A stretch of 64,000 bases of DNA, from contig JAPLKL010000040.1 of assembly GCA_026388095.1 (NCBI GenBank), forward strand, positions 62,001 through 126,000, in the 5' to 3' direction. The stretch comes from Elusimicrobiota bacterium. GTDB lineage: Bacteria; Elusimicrobiota; Elusimicrobia; UBA1565; UBA9628. The position numbers and the translations under genes are program-made. How positions within the stretch are numbered: position 1 is the stretch's first letter; every line of letters starts with the position of its first letter. Below are positions 8,210 to 16,310 of the stretch, one piece after another. Under the pieces are notes generated by a model that had not been told where the DNA came from, did no database searches, and saw nothing but the letters and a program-made list of their open reading frames with translations.

Positions 8210-10168
8210 GTGTTTGACCGGATCCGGCTCCTCCTTTTCGGCGCGCCCCGAGACCTCAACGACCCGCAGCTGCACCATCGCGTCTCGCTGGTGGCCTTCC
8301 TGGCCTGGATAGGCTTGGGCGCGGACGGGCTGTCCTCTTCCTGCTACGGCCCTGACGAGGCTTTCCGGGCCCTAGGCCCCCACTCGCACCTGGCCATCCT
8401 GCTCGCCGTCATGACCGCGGTCACCATCTTCGTCATCGCCGTGGCCTATTCCAACGTCATCGAGCATTTCCCAGGCGGCGGCGGCGGCTACCTGGTGGCG
8501 ACCAAGCTCCTGGGCGAGAAGGCCGGCGTGGTCTCGGGCTGCGCTTTGATCGTGGATTACGTCCTGACCATAACGGTGTCGGTGGCCAGCGGCTGCGACG
8601 CCCTCTGGTCGTTTTTGCCTCCGCATTGGGCGGCCTACAAGCTCTGGGCGGAGTTCTTGGTCCTGGTATTCCTCGTGGTCCTCAATCTGCGCGGGGTCAA
8701 GGAATCCGTCACCGCGCTGGCCCCCATCTTCCTGCTCTTCGTGGGCACGCACGTCTTCCTCATCCTCTACGCCTTGGGCAGCCATCTGACCGGCCTGCCC
8801 GCGATCCTGCACGGGGCGGCCTCCGACCTGCACTCTTCCGTCAGTTCCATCGGAGGCTTGGCCGTGGGACTCATCGTCCTGCGCGCCTACTCCATGGGCG
8901 GCGGCACCTACACGGGCATCGAGGCCGTGTCCAACGGAATCACCATGCTGCGCGAGCCGCGGGTGCAAACCGGCAAGAAGACCATGGCGCTCATGGCCAG
9001 CTCGCTGGCCTTCACGGCCGGGGGTATCCTGATGGGCTACCTGCTGGTGGATGCCATGCCAATGCCGGGCAAGACCATGAACGCGGTCCTGCTGGAGAAT
9101 CTCTTCTCCTCCTGGAGGTTGGGCGGGCTCCCCCTGGGGCAGGTCGTCATCATCACGACCTTGCTCACGGAAACGGCCATCCTTTTCGTGGCGGCGCAGA
9201 CGGGCTTCCTGGGCGGGCCTCCGGTCCTGGCCAACATGGCCGTGGACTCCTGGGCGCCCCGTATGTTCGCGCAGCTTTCGGAGCGTCTGGTGGCCAAGGA
9301 CGGGGTCCTGCTCATGGGCGCCGCGGCCATCGCCGTGCTCTTCTACACCCGCGGCAACATCACGACCTTGGTGGTCATGTACTCCATCAACGTCTTCCTC
9401 ACCTTCTCGCTGACCGAACTGGGCATGACGCGGCTTTGGAGCGGCCTGCGGGGCAAGGACCCGCGCTGGAAGGTCCAGTTGCCCATCCATGTCACGGGAC
9501 TGGTCATGTGCGTGTGCATCCTCGGCGTGACCCTCTACGAGAAATTCTCGGAGGGCGGCTGGGTCACCGCGGCCATCACCGGCTGCGCCATCGGCCTGTG
9601 CCTCCTCATCCGGCGCCATTACAATGCGGTCCGCTTCGAGATGCGGCGGCTCGACAGCCTGCTGGATATCCCCGTGCCCACCAACGGGCCGGCCTTGCCG
9701 GAACTGGACAAGACGGCGCCGACCGCGGTGGTCATGGTGGGCGGCTTCTCCGGCTTCGGCTTGCACCAGGTCCTCTCCATCCAGAGGCTGTTCCCTAACC
9801 ACTTCAAGACCTTCGTCTTCCTATCCGTAGGCGTGGTGGATTCGGGCAACTTCAAGGGCTCCTCCGAGATCCAGCGGCTGGAGGAGCGCACCTCCGGGGA
9901 GCTGCAGCGCTACGTGGACTGGTGCCGGGCCCACGGCTTCCAGGCCGCCTACCGTTTCGCCCTGGACACGGAGACCGTCCCCGCCCTGGAGAGATTGTGC
10001 CTGGAGGTGGGCAAGGAGTTCCCGCGCGCCATCTTCTTCTCGGGCAAGCTCATCTTCAAAGAGGAGAAGTTCACCCAGCGCTTCCTGCACAACGAGACCG
10101 CCCTGGCCATCCAGCGGCGCCTGCAGTTCGACGGCCTGCAGACCGTGGTCCTGCCTATCCGGGCCTGA
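8210..10168 (+). CDS. KimA/YdaO-type APC-superfamily potassium importer, copy 1
   Basis: 652 residues: about twelve membrane spans up to residue 470, then a soluble C-terminal domain. The N-terminal blocks GLGADGLSSSCYGPDEAF, FPGGGGGYLVATKLLG and VDYVLTITVSVASGCDALW correspond to the APC fold and resemble the KimA (YdaO) K+/H+ symporter group. The C-terminal domain (AVVMVGGFSGFGLHQVLSI to LQTVVLPIRA) should lie in the cytosol, where c-di-AMP binds in KimA. The start is GTG: the ATG at 8203 is stopped after four codons, and TATAAT is 10 nt before the GTG. The neighbour at 10396 is a close copy and the kdp operon follows, so K+ uptake is well supported by context. An amino-acid permease role is the alternative. 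Confidence 0.75.
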   Translation: MFDRIRLLLFGAPRDLNDPQLHHRVSLVAFLAWIGLGADGLSSSCYGPDEAFRALGPHSHLAILLAVMTAVTIFVIAVAYSNVIEHFPGGGGGYLVATKLLGEKAGVVSGCALIVDYVLTITVSVASGCDALWSFLPPHWAAYKLWAEFLVLVFLVVLNLRGVKESVTALAPIFLLFVGTHVFLILYALGSHLTGLPAILHGAASDLHSSVSSIGGLAVGLIVLRAYSMGGGTYTGIEAVSNGITMLREPRVQTGKKTMALMASSLAFTAGGILMGYLLVDAMPMPGKTMNAVLLENLFSSWRLGGLPLGQVVIITTLLTETAILFVAAQTGFLGGPPVLANMAVDSWAPRMFAQLSERLVAKDGVLLMGAAAIAVLFYTRGNITTLVVMYSINVFLTFSLTELGMTRLWSGLRGKDPRWKVQLPIHVTGLVMCVCILGVTLYEKFSEGGWVTAAITGCAIGLCLLIRRHYNAVRFEMRRLDSLLDIPVPTNGPALPELDKTAPTAVVMVGGFSGFGLHQVLSIQRLFPNHFKTFVFLSVGVVDSGNFKGSSEIQRLEERTSGELQRYVDWCRAHGFQAAYRFALDTETVPALERLCLEVGKEFPRAIFFSGKLIFKEEKFTQRFLHNETALAIQRRLQFDGLQTVVLPIRA

Positions 10169-10180
10169 CCGCGGATTTGG

Positions 10181-10335
10181 TATAATCACTTAGCACAGCC
10201 TAAAGCCGATGCCTACGGCATCGGCTGCGGGGGACCCAAACTCCCCGGAAGTCACGGGGATGGGGCGCAGGGCGCGAGAAAAGCGCGTCCAGGTCACTTC
10301 CATGACCCAGCCCGTCAGCTAACCTCGCCGGCATT
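10181..10335 (+). promoter_or_regulatory. c-di-AMP riboswitch (ydaO-yuaA class) with its promoter
   Basis: TATAAT at 10181-10186 starts an RNA of about 200 nt ahead of the second importer. The leader carries the class-defining words: GCGGGGGACCCAA (10227-10239), a G-run ATGGGG (10260-10265) in place of the usual UUGGGGUGAAUC, and near the 3' end CCCGTCAGCTAACCTCG (10311-10327) followed by CCGGC. A 9-bp hairpin GCCGATGCC/GGCATCGGC (10205-10225) and a GCGC hairpin (10271-10288) fill variable positions. In Bacillus and many other bacteria this RNA turns off K+ uptake genes such as kimA and ktrAB when c-di-AMP is high. The downstream gene is exactly of that kind. Confidence 0.88.
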
Positions 10336-10367
10336 TGGAAGGGTGATCCTGCCGACCGCCGTCGCGG

Positions 10368-10385
10368 CCCTGGGTCCCCAGGGAG
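10368..10385 (+). promoter_or_regulatory. Hairpin masking the ribosome binding site (riboswitch expression platform)
   Basis: CCCTGGG (10368-10374) pairs with CCCAGGG (10377-10383), and the 3' arm contains part of the only Shine-Dalgarno-like run, GGGAG (10381-10385), before the ATG at 10396. There is no U-tract, so control is more likely translational than by termination. Confidence 0.5.
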
Positions 10386-10395
10386 AGCGACTCGC

Positions 10396-12357
10396 ATGTT
10401 CGACCGGCTCCGGCTCCTGCTGTTCGGCGCGCCCCGCGACCTCAACGACCCGCAACTCTATCATAGGGTCTCTTTGGTCGCCTTCTTGGCCTGGGTCGGC
10501 TTGGGCGCGGATGGGCTGTCCTCCTCCTGCTACGGCCCGGACGAGGCATTCCGCGCTTTGGGCCCGCACTCGCATCTTGCCATCCTGCTGGCCCTGATGA
10601 CGGCCGTCACCATCGGTGTCATAGCCATCGCCTACTCCAACGTCATCGAGCATTTCCCGGGCGGCGGAGGCGGCTACCTGGTGGCGACCAAGCTCCTGGG
10701 CGAGAAGGCCGGGGTGGTGTCCGGCTGCGCCTTGCTCGTGGACTATGTCCTGACCATCGCGGTGTCCATCGCCAGCGGCTGCGACGCCCTCTGGTCCTTC
10801 CTGCCTCCGCAGTGGGCGGCCTACAAGCTCTGGGCGGAATTCGCGGTCCTGGTATTCCTCGTGGTCCTGAACATGCGCGGCGTGAAGGAATCCGTCACAT
10901 TCCTGGTCCCCATCTTCCTGCTCTTCGTCGCCAGCCACGTCTTCCTCATCCTCTACGCCTTGGGCAGCCATCTGACCGGCCTGCCCGCCATAGTCCATGG
11001 CGCCGCCTCGGACCTGCACACATCGGTCCGTTCGATCGGGCCCTTGGCCGTGGGCCTCATCCTCCTGCGCGCCTACTCCATGGGCGGCGGGACCTACACG
11101 GGCATCGAGGCCGTGTCCAACGGCATCAGCATCCTCCGCGAGCCCCGGGTGCAGACCGGCAAGAGGACCATGGCGCTCATGGCCGGGTCCTTGGCCTTCA
11201 CGGCCGGGGGCATCCTGCTGGCCTATCTGCTGGTCGAAGCGGTGCCGGAGGCGGGCAAGACCATGAACGCGGTCCTGCTGGAGCGGCTCTTCGGCTCCTG
11301 GAACCTCGGTCCGCTGCCTCTGGGCAAGGGCATCGTGATAACGACCTTGGTCTCCGAGGCGGTGCTCCTTTTCGTCGCCGCACAGACCGGATTCCTGGAT
11401 GGGCCGCGCGTGCTGGCGAACATGGCCGTGGACTCCTGGGTGCCCCGCCGCTTCTCCCAGCTCTCCGAGCGCCTAGTCACCAAGGACGGCATCCTGCTCA
11501 TGGGCGCCGCGGCCATCGCCGTGCTCTTCTACACCCGCGGCGACATCACCATGCTGGTGGTCATGTATTCCATAAACGTCTTCCTCACCTTCTCGCTGAC
11601 CGAACTGGGCATGGCCCGGCACTGGCTCAAGGAGCGGCAGACACAGCCGCGCTGGAAGAGCCAGTTCGCCATCCAGGCCGCGGGCTTGGTCATGTGCCTG
11701 AGCATCCTCGGCGTCACTCTTTACGAGAAGTTCTCGGAGGGCGGCTGGGTCACGGCGGCCATCACCTGCGGGGTTATAGCCATCTGCTTCCTCATCCGCC
11801 GACACTATAACAAGGTGCGCTATGAGATGCGGCGGCTCGACAGCCTGCTCGACATCCCGGTGCCGCAGGACCAGCGCGAGCTCCCGCCCTTGGACAAGAA
11901 GGCGCCGACCGCGGTGGTCATGGTGGGGGGCTTCTCCGGCTTCGGCCTGCACCAGATACTCTCCATCCAGAAGCTGTTCCCCCAATACTTCAAGAACTTC
12001 GTTTTCCTGTCCGTGGGCGTGGTGGATTCCGGGAATTTCAAGGGTTCCTCGGAGATTCAACGGCTCGAGGAGCGGACCGGCCAGGAACTGCAGCGCTATG
12101 TGGACTGGTGCCAGGCCCACGGCTTTCCCGCCGCCTACCGCTTCGCCATGGACACGGAGGCCGTCGCCGCGCTCGAGGAACTCTGCCGCGAGGTCTTTCG
12201 CGAGTTCCCGCGCGCCATCTTCTTCACCGGCAAGCTGATCTTCAAAGAGGAGAAGTTCACCCACCAACTCCTGCACAACGACACGGCCTTCGCCATCCAG
12301 AGGCGCCTGCAGTTCGACGGCCTGCAGACCGTGATCCTGCCCATCCGGGCCGGTTGA
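10396..12357 (+). CDS. KimA/YdaO-type APC-superfamily potassium importer, copy 2 (riboswitch-controlled)
   Basis: 653 residues, collinear with copy 1 and identical over long stretches by eye, including GLGADGLSSSCYGPDEAF, EHFPGGGGGYLVATKLLGEK and the cytosolic domain. Differences concentrate in membrane helices and loops, for example EAVPEAGKTMNAVLLERLF against DAMPMPGKTMNAVLLENLF. This is a tandem duplication in which only the second copy lies behind a c-di-AMP riboswitch, while the first has a leaderless promoter. The simplest reading is one importer insensitive to c-di-AMP at the RNA level and one shut off by it. Its stop is 3 bp from the convergent kdpE stop. Confidence 0.78.
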   Translation: MFDRLRLLLFGAPRDLNDPQLYHRVSLVAFLAWVGLGADGLSSSCYGPDEAFRALGPHSHLAILLALMTAVTIGVIAIAYSNVIEHFPGGGGGYLVATKLLGEKAGVVSGCALLVDYVLTIAVSIASGCDALWSFLPPQWAAYKLWAEFAVLVFLVVLNMRGVKESVTFLVPIFLLFVASHVFLILYALGSHLTGLPAIVHGAASDLHTSVRSIGPLAVGLILLRAYSMGGGTYTGIEAVSNGISILREPRVQTGKRTMALMAGSLAFTAGGILLAYLLVEAVPEAGKTMNAVLLERLFGSWNLGPLPLGKGIVITTLVSEAVLLFVAAQTGFLDGPRVLANMAVDSWVPRRFSQLSERLVTKDGILLMGAAAIAVLFYTRGDITMLVVMYSINVFLTFSLTELGMARHWLKERQTQPRWKSQFAIQAAGLVMCLSILGVTLYEKFSEGGWVTAAITCGVIAICFLIRRHYNKVRYEMRRLDSLLDIPVPQDQRELPPLDKKAPTAVVMVGGFSGFGLHQILSIQKLFPQYFKNFVFLSVGVVDSGNFKGSSEIQRLEERTGQELQRYVDWCQAHGFPAAYRFAMDTEAVAALEELCREVFREFPRAIFFTGKLIFKEEKFTHQLLHNDTAFAIQRRLQFDGLQTVILPIRAG

Positions 12358-12360
12358 CGA

Positions 12361-13062
12361 TCAATCGCTCGGCGCTTCGAGCCGGTAGCCGACTCCGGGC
12401 TCGGTCTTGATATGGCGCGGCCTCACCGGGTCGCCCTCGATCCTGTGCCTGAGCTGATGCACGCAGATGCGCACGGATTCGGGACTGGCATCGCCTGCTT
12501 CATGCCAGACCTCCCTGATGAGCTGCTTCTGAACCACGACGCGGCCGGCGTTGCGGACCAGCACCGCCAGGAGTTCGTATTGGAGGGGGGACAGGCGCAC
12601 TTCCTTCTTGCGGACCCACACGCGGCGCGCGGCCAGGTCCACTTTAAGGCCTTCGTGCTCATAGACCGGCGGCTGGTCCTCCGGTCTTTGTTCAGCATGG
12701 CGGAAGGCCACGCGCATGCGCGCCAAGAGCTCTTCTACTCCGAACGGCTTGGTCAGATAGTCATCCGCGCCCGCGTCGAGCCCTGCGATCTTGTCGTTTT
12801 CCTGGCCCCGGGCGGAGAGGATGATGACCGGAGCCGCGGTCCATTGGCGCAGGCGCTTCAAGACATCGATGCCGTCCATGTCCGGAAGCATCAGGTCGAG
12901 GAGGACCATGTCGGGCTTGCGCGCGGCGGCCGATTCCAAGGCGCTGCGGCCATCGGTGGCTTCGATGACGCGGAAGCCGTTCTCCTGCAGCGCCGAGCGC
13001 AGGAAGCGCAGGATCGGCAGCTCGTCTTCTACCACCAGGACCGTCCGCTCACTCGCGGCCAT
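12361..13062 (-). CDS. kdpE: KdpE response regulator
   Basis: 233 residues, OmpR/PhoB class. The receiver domain (1-120) has the acidic pair VVEDE, the phospho-acceptor Asp56 in LLDLMLP, and the conserved Lys in YLTKPFG. The C-terminal winged-helix domain has the segment RLSPLQYELLAVLVRNAGRV and ends with the wing KTEPGVGYRLE. Phosphorylated by KdpD, it activates kdpFABC when K+ is limiting. The start chosen is the ATG at 13062, which overlaps the kdpD end by 14 bp; longer in-frame starts lie deep in kdpD. It is the last gene of the operon. Confidence 0.95.
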   Translation of the reverse strand: MAASERTVLVVEDELPILRFLRSALQENGFRVIEATDGRSALESAAARKPDMVLLDLMLPDMDGIDVLKRLRQWTAAPVIILSARGQENDKIAGLDAGADDYLTKPFGVEELLARMRVAFRHAEQRPEDQPPVYEHEGLKVDLAARRVWVRKKEVRLSPLQYELLAVLVRNAGRVVVQKQLIREVWHEAGDASPESVRICVHQLRHRIEGDPVRPRHIKTEPGVGYRLEAPSD

Positions 13063-15709
13063 GAGCCCCTCCCAGCGGCAGTGTGAAGCGGAATACGGCT
13101 CCGCCTCCGGCGCGGTTCTCCGCCCAGATCTTGCCGCCATGGGCTTCGACCACGGCACGACAGATGGCGAGGCCCAAGCCGGCCCCGGCCGAGGCTGATT
13201 TGGCGTGATAGAACTTCTCGAACACCTGCTCCTGCTCGCCTGCCGCCAAGCCGGGGCCGCGGTCCGCCACTTCGATCCGCACCGAATCATTCTCAAGCCT
13301 TGCTGAGAGCGCTATGGCCGTGCCGGCCGGGGTATGGCGGGCGGCGTTCTCCAGCAGATTGACGAAGACCTGTTCCATCAGCACGCTGTCGAGCGGGACC
13401 ATGGGCAGGTCCTCGGGGATGCCCGTGGCCACCTCTCGTCCGGTCAGGGACTTCTCCACTCGCCCCAAAGAAGTGCCCACCAGATCCTCGATGGAGTGCG
13501 GCTCCTTGCGCAACTGGATATTGCCGGAGGTCAGACGCGTGGTCTCGATGAGGTTGTGCACGAGCCGGGAGAGCCGTTCCCCCTCCTCCCGGATATTCTC
13601 CAGGAGCTCCCGTTCATTATCGCCCCTCTGCGCGCCGCTCTGGAGCAGGCTGCTTGCCGAGCCGATGATGGCCGCAAGAGGCGTGCGCAAATCGTGGGAC
13701 ACCGAGCTCAACAGCGAACTGCGCAGGCGTTCCTTCTCCGCGTCCAGTTGGGCCTGCTTGGCGTTGTCCTGCAGGCGGTCGACTTCGAGCGCCAGGGCCA
13801 ACTGGTGCGCGAAGGACTCCAGCAGGAGCATCTGATCCGGGATGAGCAGGCGCTCGCGCACCCGGGGCCGCACGCGCAGGACTCCCACGGAGCCTTCCGC
13901 GCCGATGAGCGGGGCGTAGAGCGCGTCTACGACCGGCAAGGTCTGCGTGCCCAGCCCCGCCGACTGGCCGAGGTCGAAGACCCACTGCGCCACGCTGCGC
14001 TCTTTCTCATCGAGCTCCCGCTTGGCGCCCGAGGCGGCTTTCACCTCGAGCCGGCCGTCCGGTCCCGACATCAAGGCGATGATCTCGCTGTCGAAGACCT
14101 GCGCCACATGGCGCACGGCCACCTCCAGGATGGCGTCCACGCCGCGGGTGCTGGCGAGCTGGCGGCTCAGGGCGTGCATCATGGCCGTGCGCATCTCGCC
14201 GAGCCGGGCCGACTCGGCCTGGGCCCGCATGCGCACGGTCAGCTGACTGATGATCAGGGCCAAGACGAACATGACCAGGAAGGTCAGCAGGTATTGGGTA
14301 TCCGAGACCGAGAGGCTGAACCGAGGCGGCACGAAGCAGAAGTCGAAGGCCAGGACGCCCAGCGCGGCGGAAAGGATGGCGGGCCCGCGGTGTCCCCGCG
14401 TCGCGACCAGAAGGGTGCCGAGGAGATAGACCATGACGAGGTTCGCCAAGGAGACGAAGGGGAACATCCCGAAACAGGCCGCGGTGCAGACTGCCACGGC
14501 CAAGGCGCAGACGCCATATTCCGTGGTCGGTGCGAACCTGGGAGTCAGGACGCCCGGGGAGGGAGCCGCGGGGCCCGGCTCGCCGCGGATCACGTAGACG
14601 TCGATATCTCCGCTGCGGCGTATGAGATCGTCTACGACGCTGCCGGTCATGAGTTCCAGCCAGCGGGGGCGCCCCGTCTTGCCTACGATGATCTTCGTGA
14701 CGTTGCGTTGCCGCGCCAGGTCCAAAGTCCCTTCCACTACGTCGCGTGAGGACAGGGACAAGGTCTCCGCGCCCAGACGCTCGGCCAGGCGCAAGTTCTC
14801 GATGGCGCCGGCGTGCGCGGCCTCCGAGAGCGCCTGCCGCTGGGACTCCACGAAGACCGCGAGCCACTGGGCGCGCAGTCCGGCGGCCAAGCGCTTGGCC
14901 GCGCGCACGAGCTTCGCGGAATTGGGCCCGGGGCCCACGCAGACCAGCAGGCGTTCCGCCGTCGGCCAGATCGTGCCCGGCGCCTGCCGGCGGCGCTGCT
15001 CCTCGACGCTCACGCCGACGCCCTCGGCGGTGGCGCGCAGGGAGAGTTCGCGCAGGGCGTTCAAGTTCGAGAGCTTGAAGAAGCTCTCGACGGCGCGGGC
15101 GGCCTGCTCCGGGATGTAGACCTTGCCCTCGCGCAGGCGTACCAGGAGTTCCTCCGGCGGCAGGTCCACCAGTTCCACGTCGGCGCGCTCCAGCACGGAA
15201 TCCGGGACCGTCTCCTGGACAATCACGCCCGTGATCTGAGCGACCACGTCGTTGAGGCTCTCCAGGTGCTGGACGTTGAGGGTGCTGTAGACGTCGAAGC
15301 CCCGGTCGAGCAGCTCCGCCACGTCCTGCCAGCGTTTGGCGTGGCGGCAGCCCGGGGCGTTGGTGTGGGCCAATTCGTCGATGAGCATGAGGGCGGGCTT
15401 GCGCAAAAGAGCGCCATCGATGTCGAATTCCGTGAGCTTGACGCCCCGGTGGTCGATGCTCTTGCGGGGCAATATCTCCAGCCCCTGGAGCAAGGCCTCG
15501 GTCTCCTGGCGCCCATGCGTCTCGACCAGGCCGATAAGCACGTCGACACCCTCGGCCTTCCTGCCCTGGGCGGCTTGCAGCATGGAGTAAGTCTTTCCGA
15601 CTCCGGGCGCGGCGCCCAGGAATACCTTGAGGCGGCCTCTGCCGTGCCGAGCCTGGTCCTGTCTGGCCTCGGCCAGGAATGCTTCAGGTGAGGGGCGCCT
15701 TGGTTCCAT
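13049..15709 (-). CDS. kdpD: KdpD sensor histidine kinase
   Basis: 886 residues with the full KdpD layout. The N-terminal KdpD domain has Walker A GAAPGVGKTYSML and Walker-B-like LIDELAHTNAPG, followed by the NVQHLES block. Then come a universal-stress-like domain (LLVCVGPGPNSAKLVRAAKR), four membrane spans around residues 390-490, a GAF-like segment, a HisKA box with SSVSHDLRTPLAAI, and a HATPase domain with the ADRGPGL box. It senses low K+ or ionic stress and phosphorylates KdpE. The ATG at 15709 has GGGGG upstream and is preferred over the in-frame TTG at 15724, which would overlap the kdpC stop. In proteobacteria KdpD is stimulated by dephosphorylated EIIA-Ntr, and ptsN heads this operon. 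Confidence 0.95.
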   Translation of the reverse strand: MEPRRPSPEAFLAEARQDQARHGRGRLKVFLGAAPGVGKTYSMLQAAQGRKAEGVDVLIGLVETHGRQETEALLQGLEILPRKSIDHRGVKLTEFDIDGALLRKPALMLIDELAHTNAPGCRHAKRWQDVAELLDRGFDVYSTLNVQHLESLNDVVAQITGVIVQETVPDSVLERADVELVDLPPEELLVRLREGKVYIPEQAARAVESFFKLSNLNALRELSLRATAEGVGVSVEEQRRRQAPGTIWPTAERLLVCVGPGPNSAKLVRAAKRLAAGLRAQWLAVFVESQRQALSEAAHAGAIENLRLAERLGAETLSLSSRDVVEGTLDLARQRNVTKIIVGKTGRPRWLELMTGSVVDDLIRRSGDIDVYVIRGEPGPAAPSPGVLTPRFAPTTEYGVCALAVAVCTAACFGMFPFVSLANLVMVYLLGTLLVATRGHRGPAILSAALGVLAFDFCFVPPRFSLSVSDTQYLLTFLVMFVLALIISQLTVRMRAQAESARLGEMRTAMMHALSRQLASTRGVDAILEVAVRHVAQVFDSEIIALMSGPDGRLEVKAASGAKRELDEKERSVAQWVFDLGQSAGLGTQTLPVVDALYAPLIGAEGSVGVLRVRPRVRERLLIPDQMLLLESFAHQLALALEVDRLQDNAKQAQLDAEKERLRSSLLSSVSHDLRTPLAAIIGSASSLLQSGAQRGDNERELLENIREEGERLSRLVHNLIETTRLTSGNIQLRKEPHSIEDLVGTSLGRVEKSLTGREVATGIPEDLPMVPLDSVLMEQVFVNLLENAARHTPAGTAIALSARLENDSVRIEVADRGPGLAAGEQEQVFEKFYHAKSASAGAGLGLAICRAVVEAHGGKIWAENRAGGGAVFRFTLPLGGAHGRE

Positions 15710-15720
15710 CAGGCCCCCAT

Positions 15721-16302
15721 TCAACCGCTTTTATGCATATTATTCAATTCGAGATTCAATTCCAGGACGTTGACCGCCGGTTCGCCAAGGATGCCGAGCC
15801 ACCGGCCTTGGGTGTGCCGCTCGATGAGGAGCCGTATATCCTCCTCGGGGATGCCGCGATGACCGGCCACCCGGCGGGCCTGATAATACGCGGCTGCCGG
15901 GCTGATGTGCGGGTCCAGGCCGCTGGCCGAAGCCGTGACCAAGTCCACTGGGATCGGGTCCGTGTTGCCGCGGTCCGCGTCCTTGAGCGCCTGGATGCGC
16001 GCCTGCACCGCCTTGAGCAAAGCGGGATTGAGAGGGCCGAGGTTCGAGCCTGAGGAATTGGAGGCGTTGTATGGCACGTCCGTGGCCGAGAGGCGTCCCC
16101 AGAAGAATTTCGGGTCATCGAAGGGCTGGCCTATGAGCTGGGAGCCTGCCGGCTTGCCCTCTCGCAGCAAAAAGCTCCCGTTGGCCTGCCGGGCCAGGCA
16201 CAGCTGCGCCACGGCGGTGACGGCGAGCGGGTAGATGAGCCCGGTCAAAGCCGACAGGACGGCCAGGGCCAGGATCGCGGTCTTCAATTGTCTGATGAAC
16301 AT
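15721..16302 (-). CDS. kdpC: KdpC, potassium-transporting ATPase subunit C
   Basis: 193 residues: one N-terminal membrane helix (LALAVLSALTGLIYPLAVTAVAQ), then a periplasmic domain with family blocks GSQLIGQPFDDPKFFWGRLSA, GSNLGPLNPAL, PVDLVTASASGLDPHISPAAA and an invariant-type NVLELN near the end. It stabilises the KdpFABC complex and promotes ATP and K+ binding. It lies 8 bp downstream of kdpB and just upstream of kdpD. Confidence 0.95.
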   Translation of the reverse strand: MFIRQLKTAILALAVLSALTGLIYPLAVTAVAQLCLARQANGSFLLREGKPAGSQLIGQPFDDPKFFWGRLSATDVPYNASNSSGSNLGPLNPALLKAVQARIQALKDADRGNTDPIPVDLVTASASGLDPHISPAAAYYQARRVAGHRGIPEEDIRLLIERHTQGRWLGILGEPAVNVLELNLELNNMHKSG

Positions 16303-16310
16303 GATTCCCT

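Noticed and set aside
8210-12357. Composite transposon or other mobile duplication around the twin K+ importers
   Set aside because: No terminal repeats, target duplications or transposase genes flank either copy; a simple tandem gene duplication is enough.
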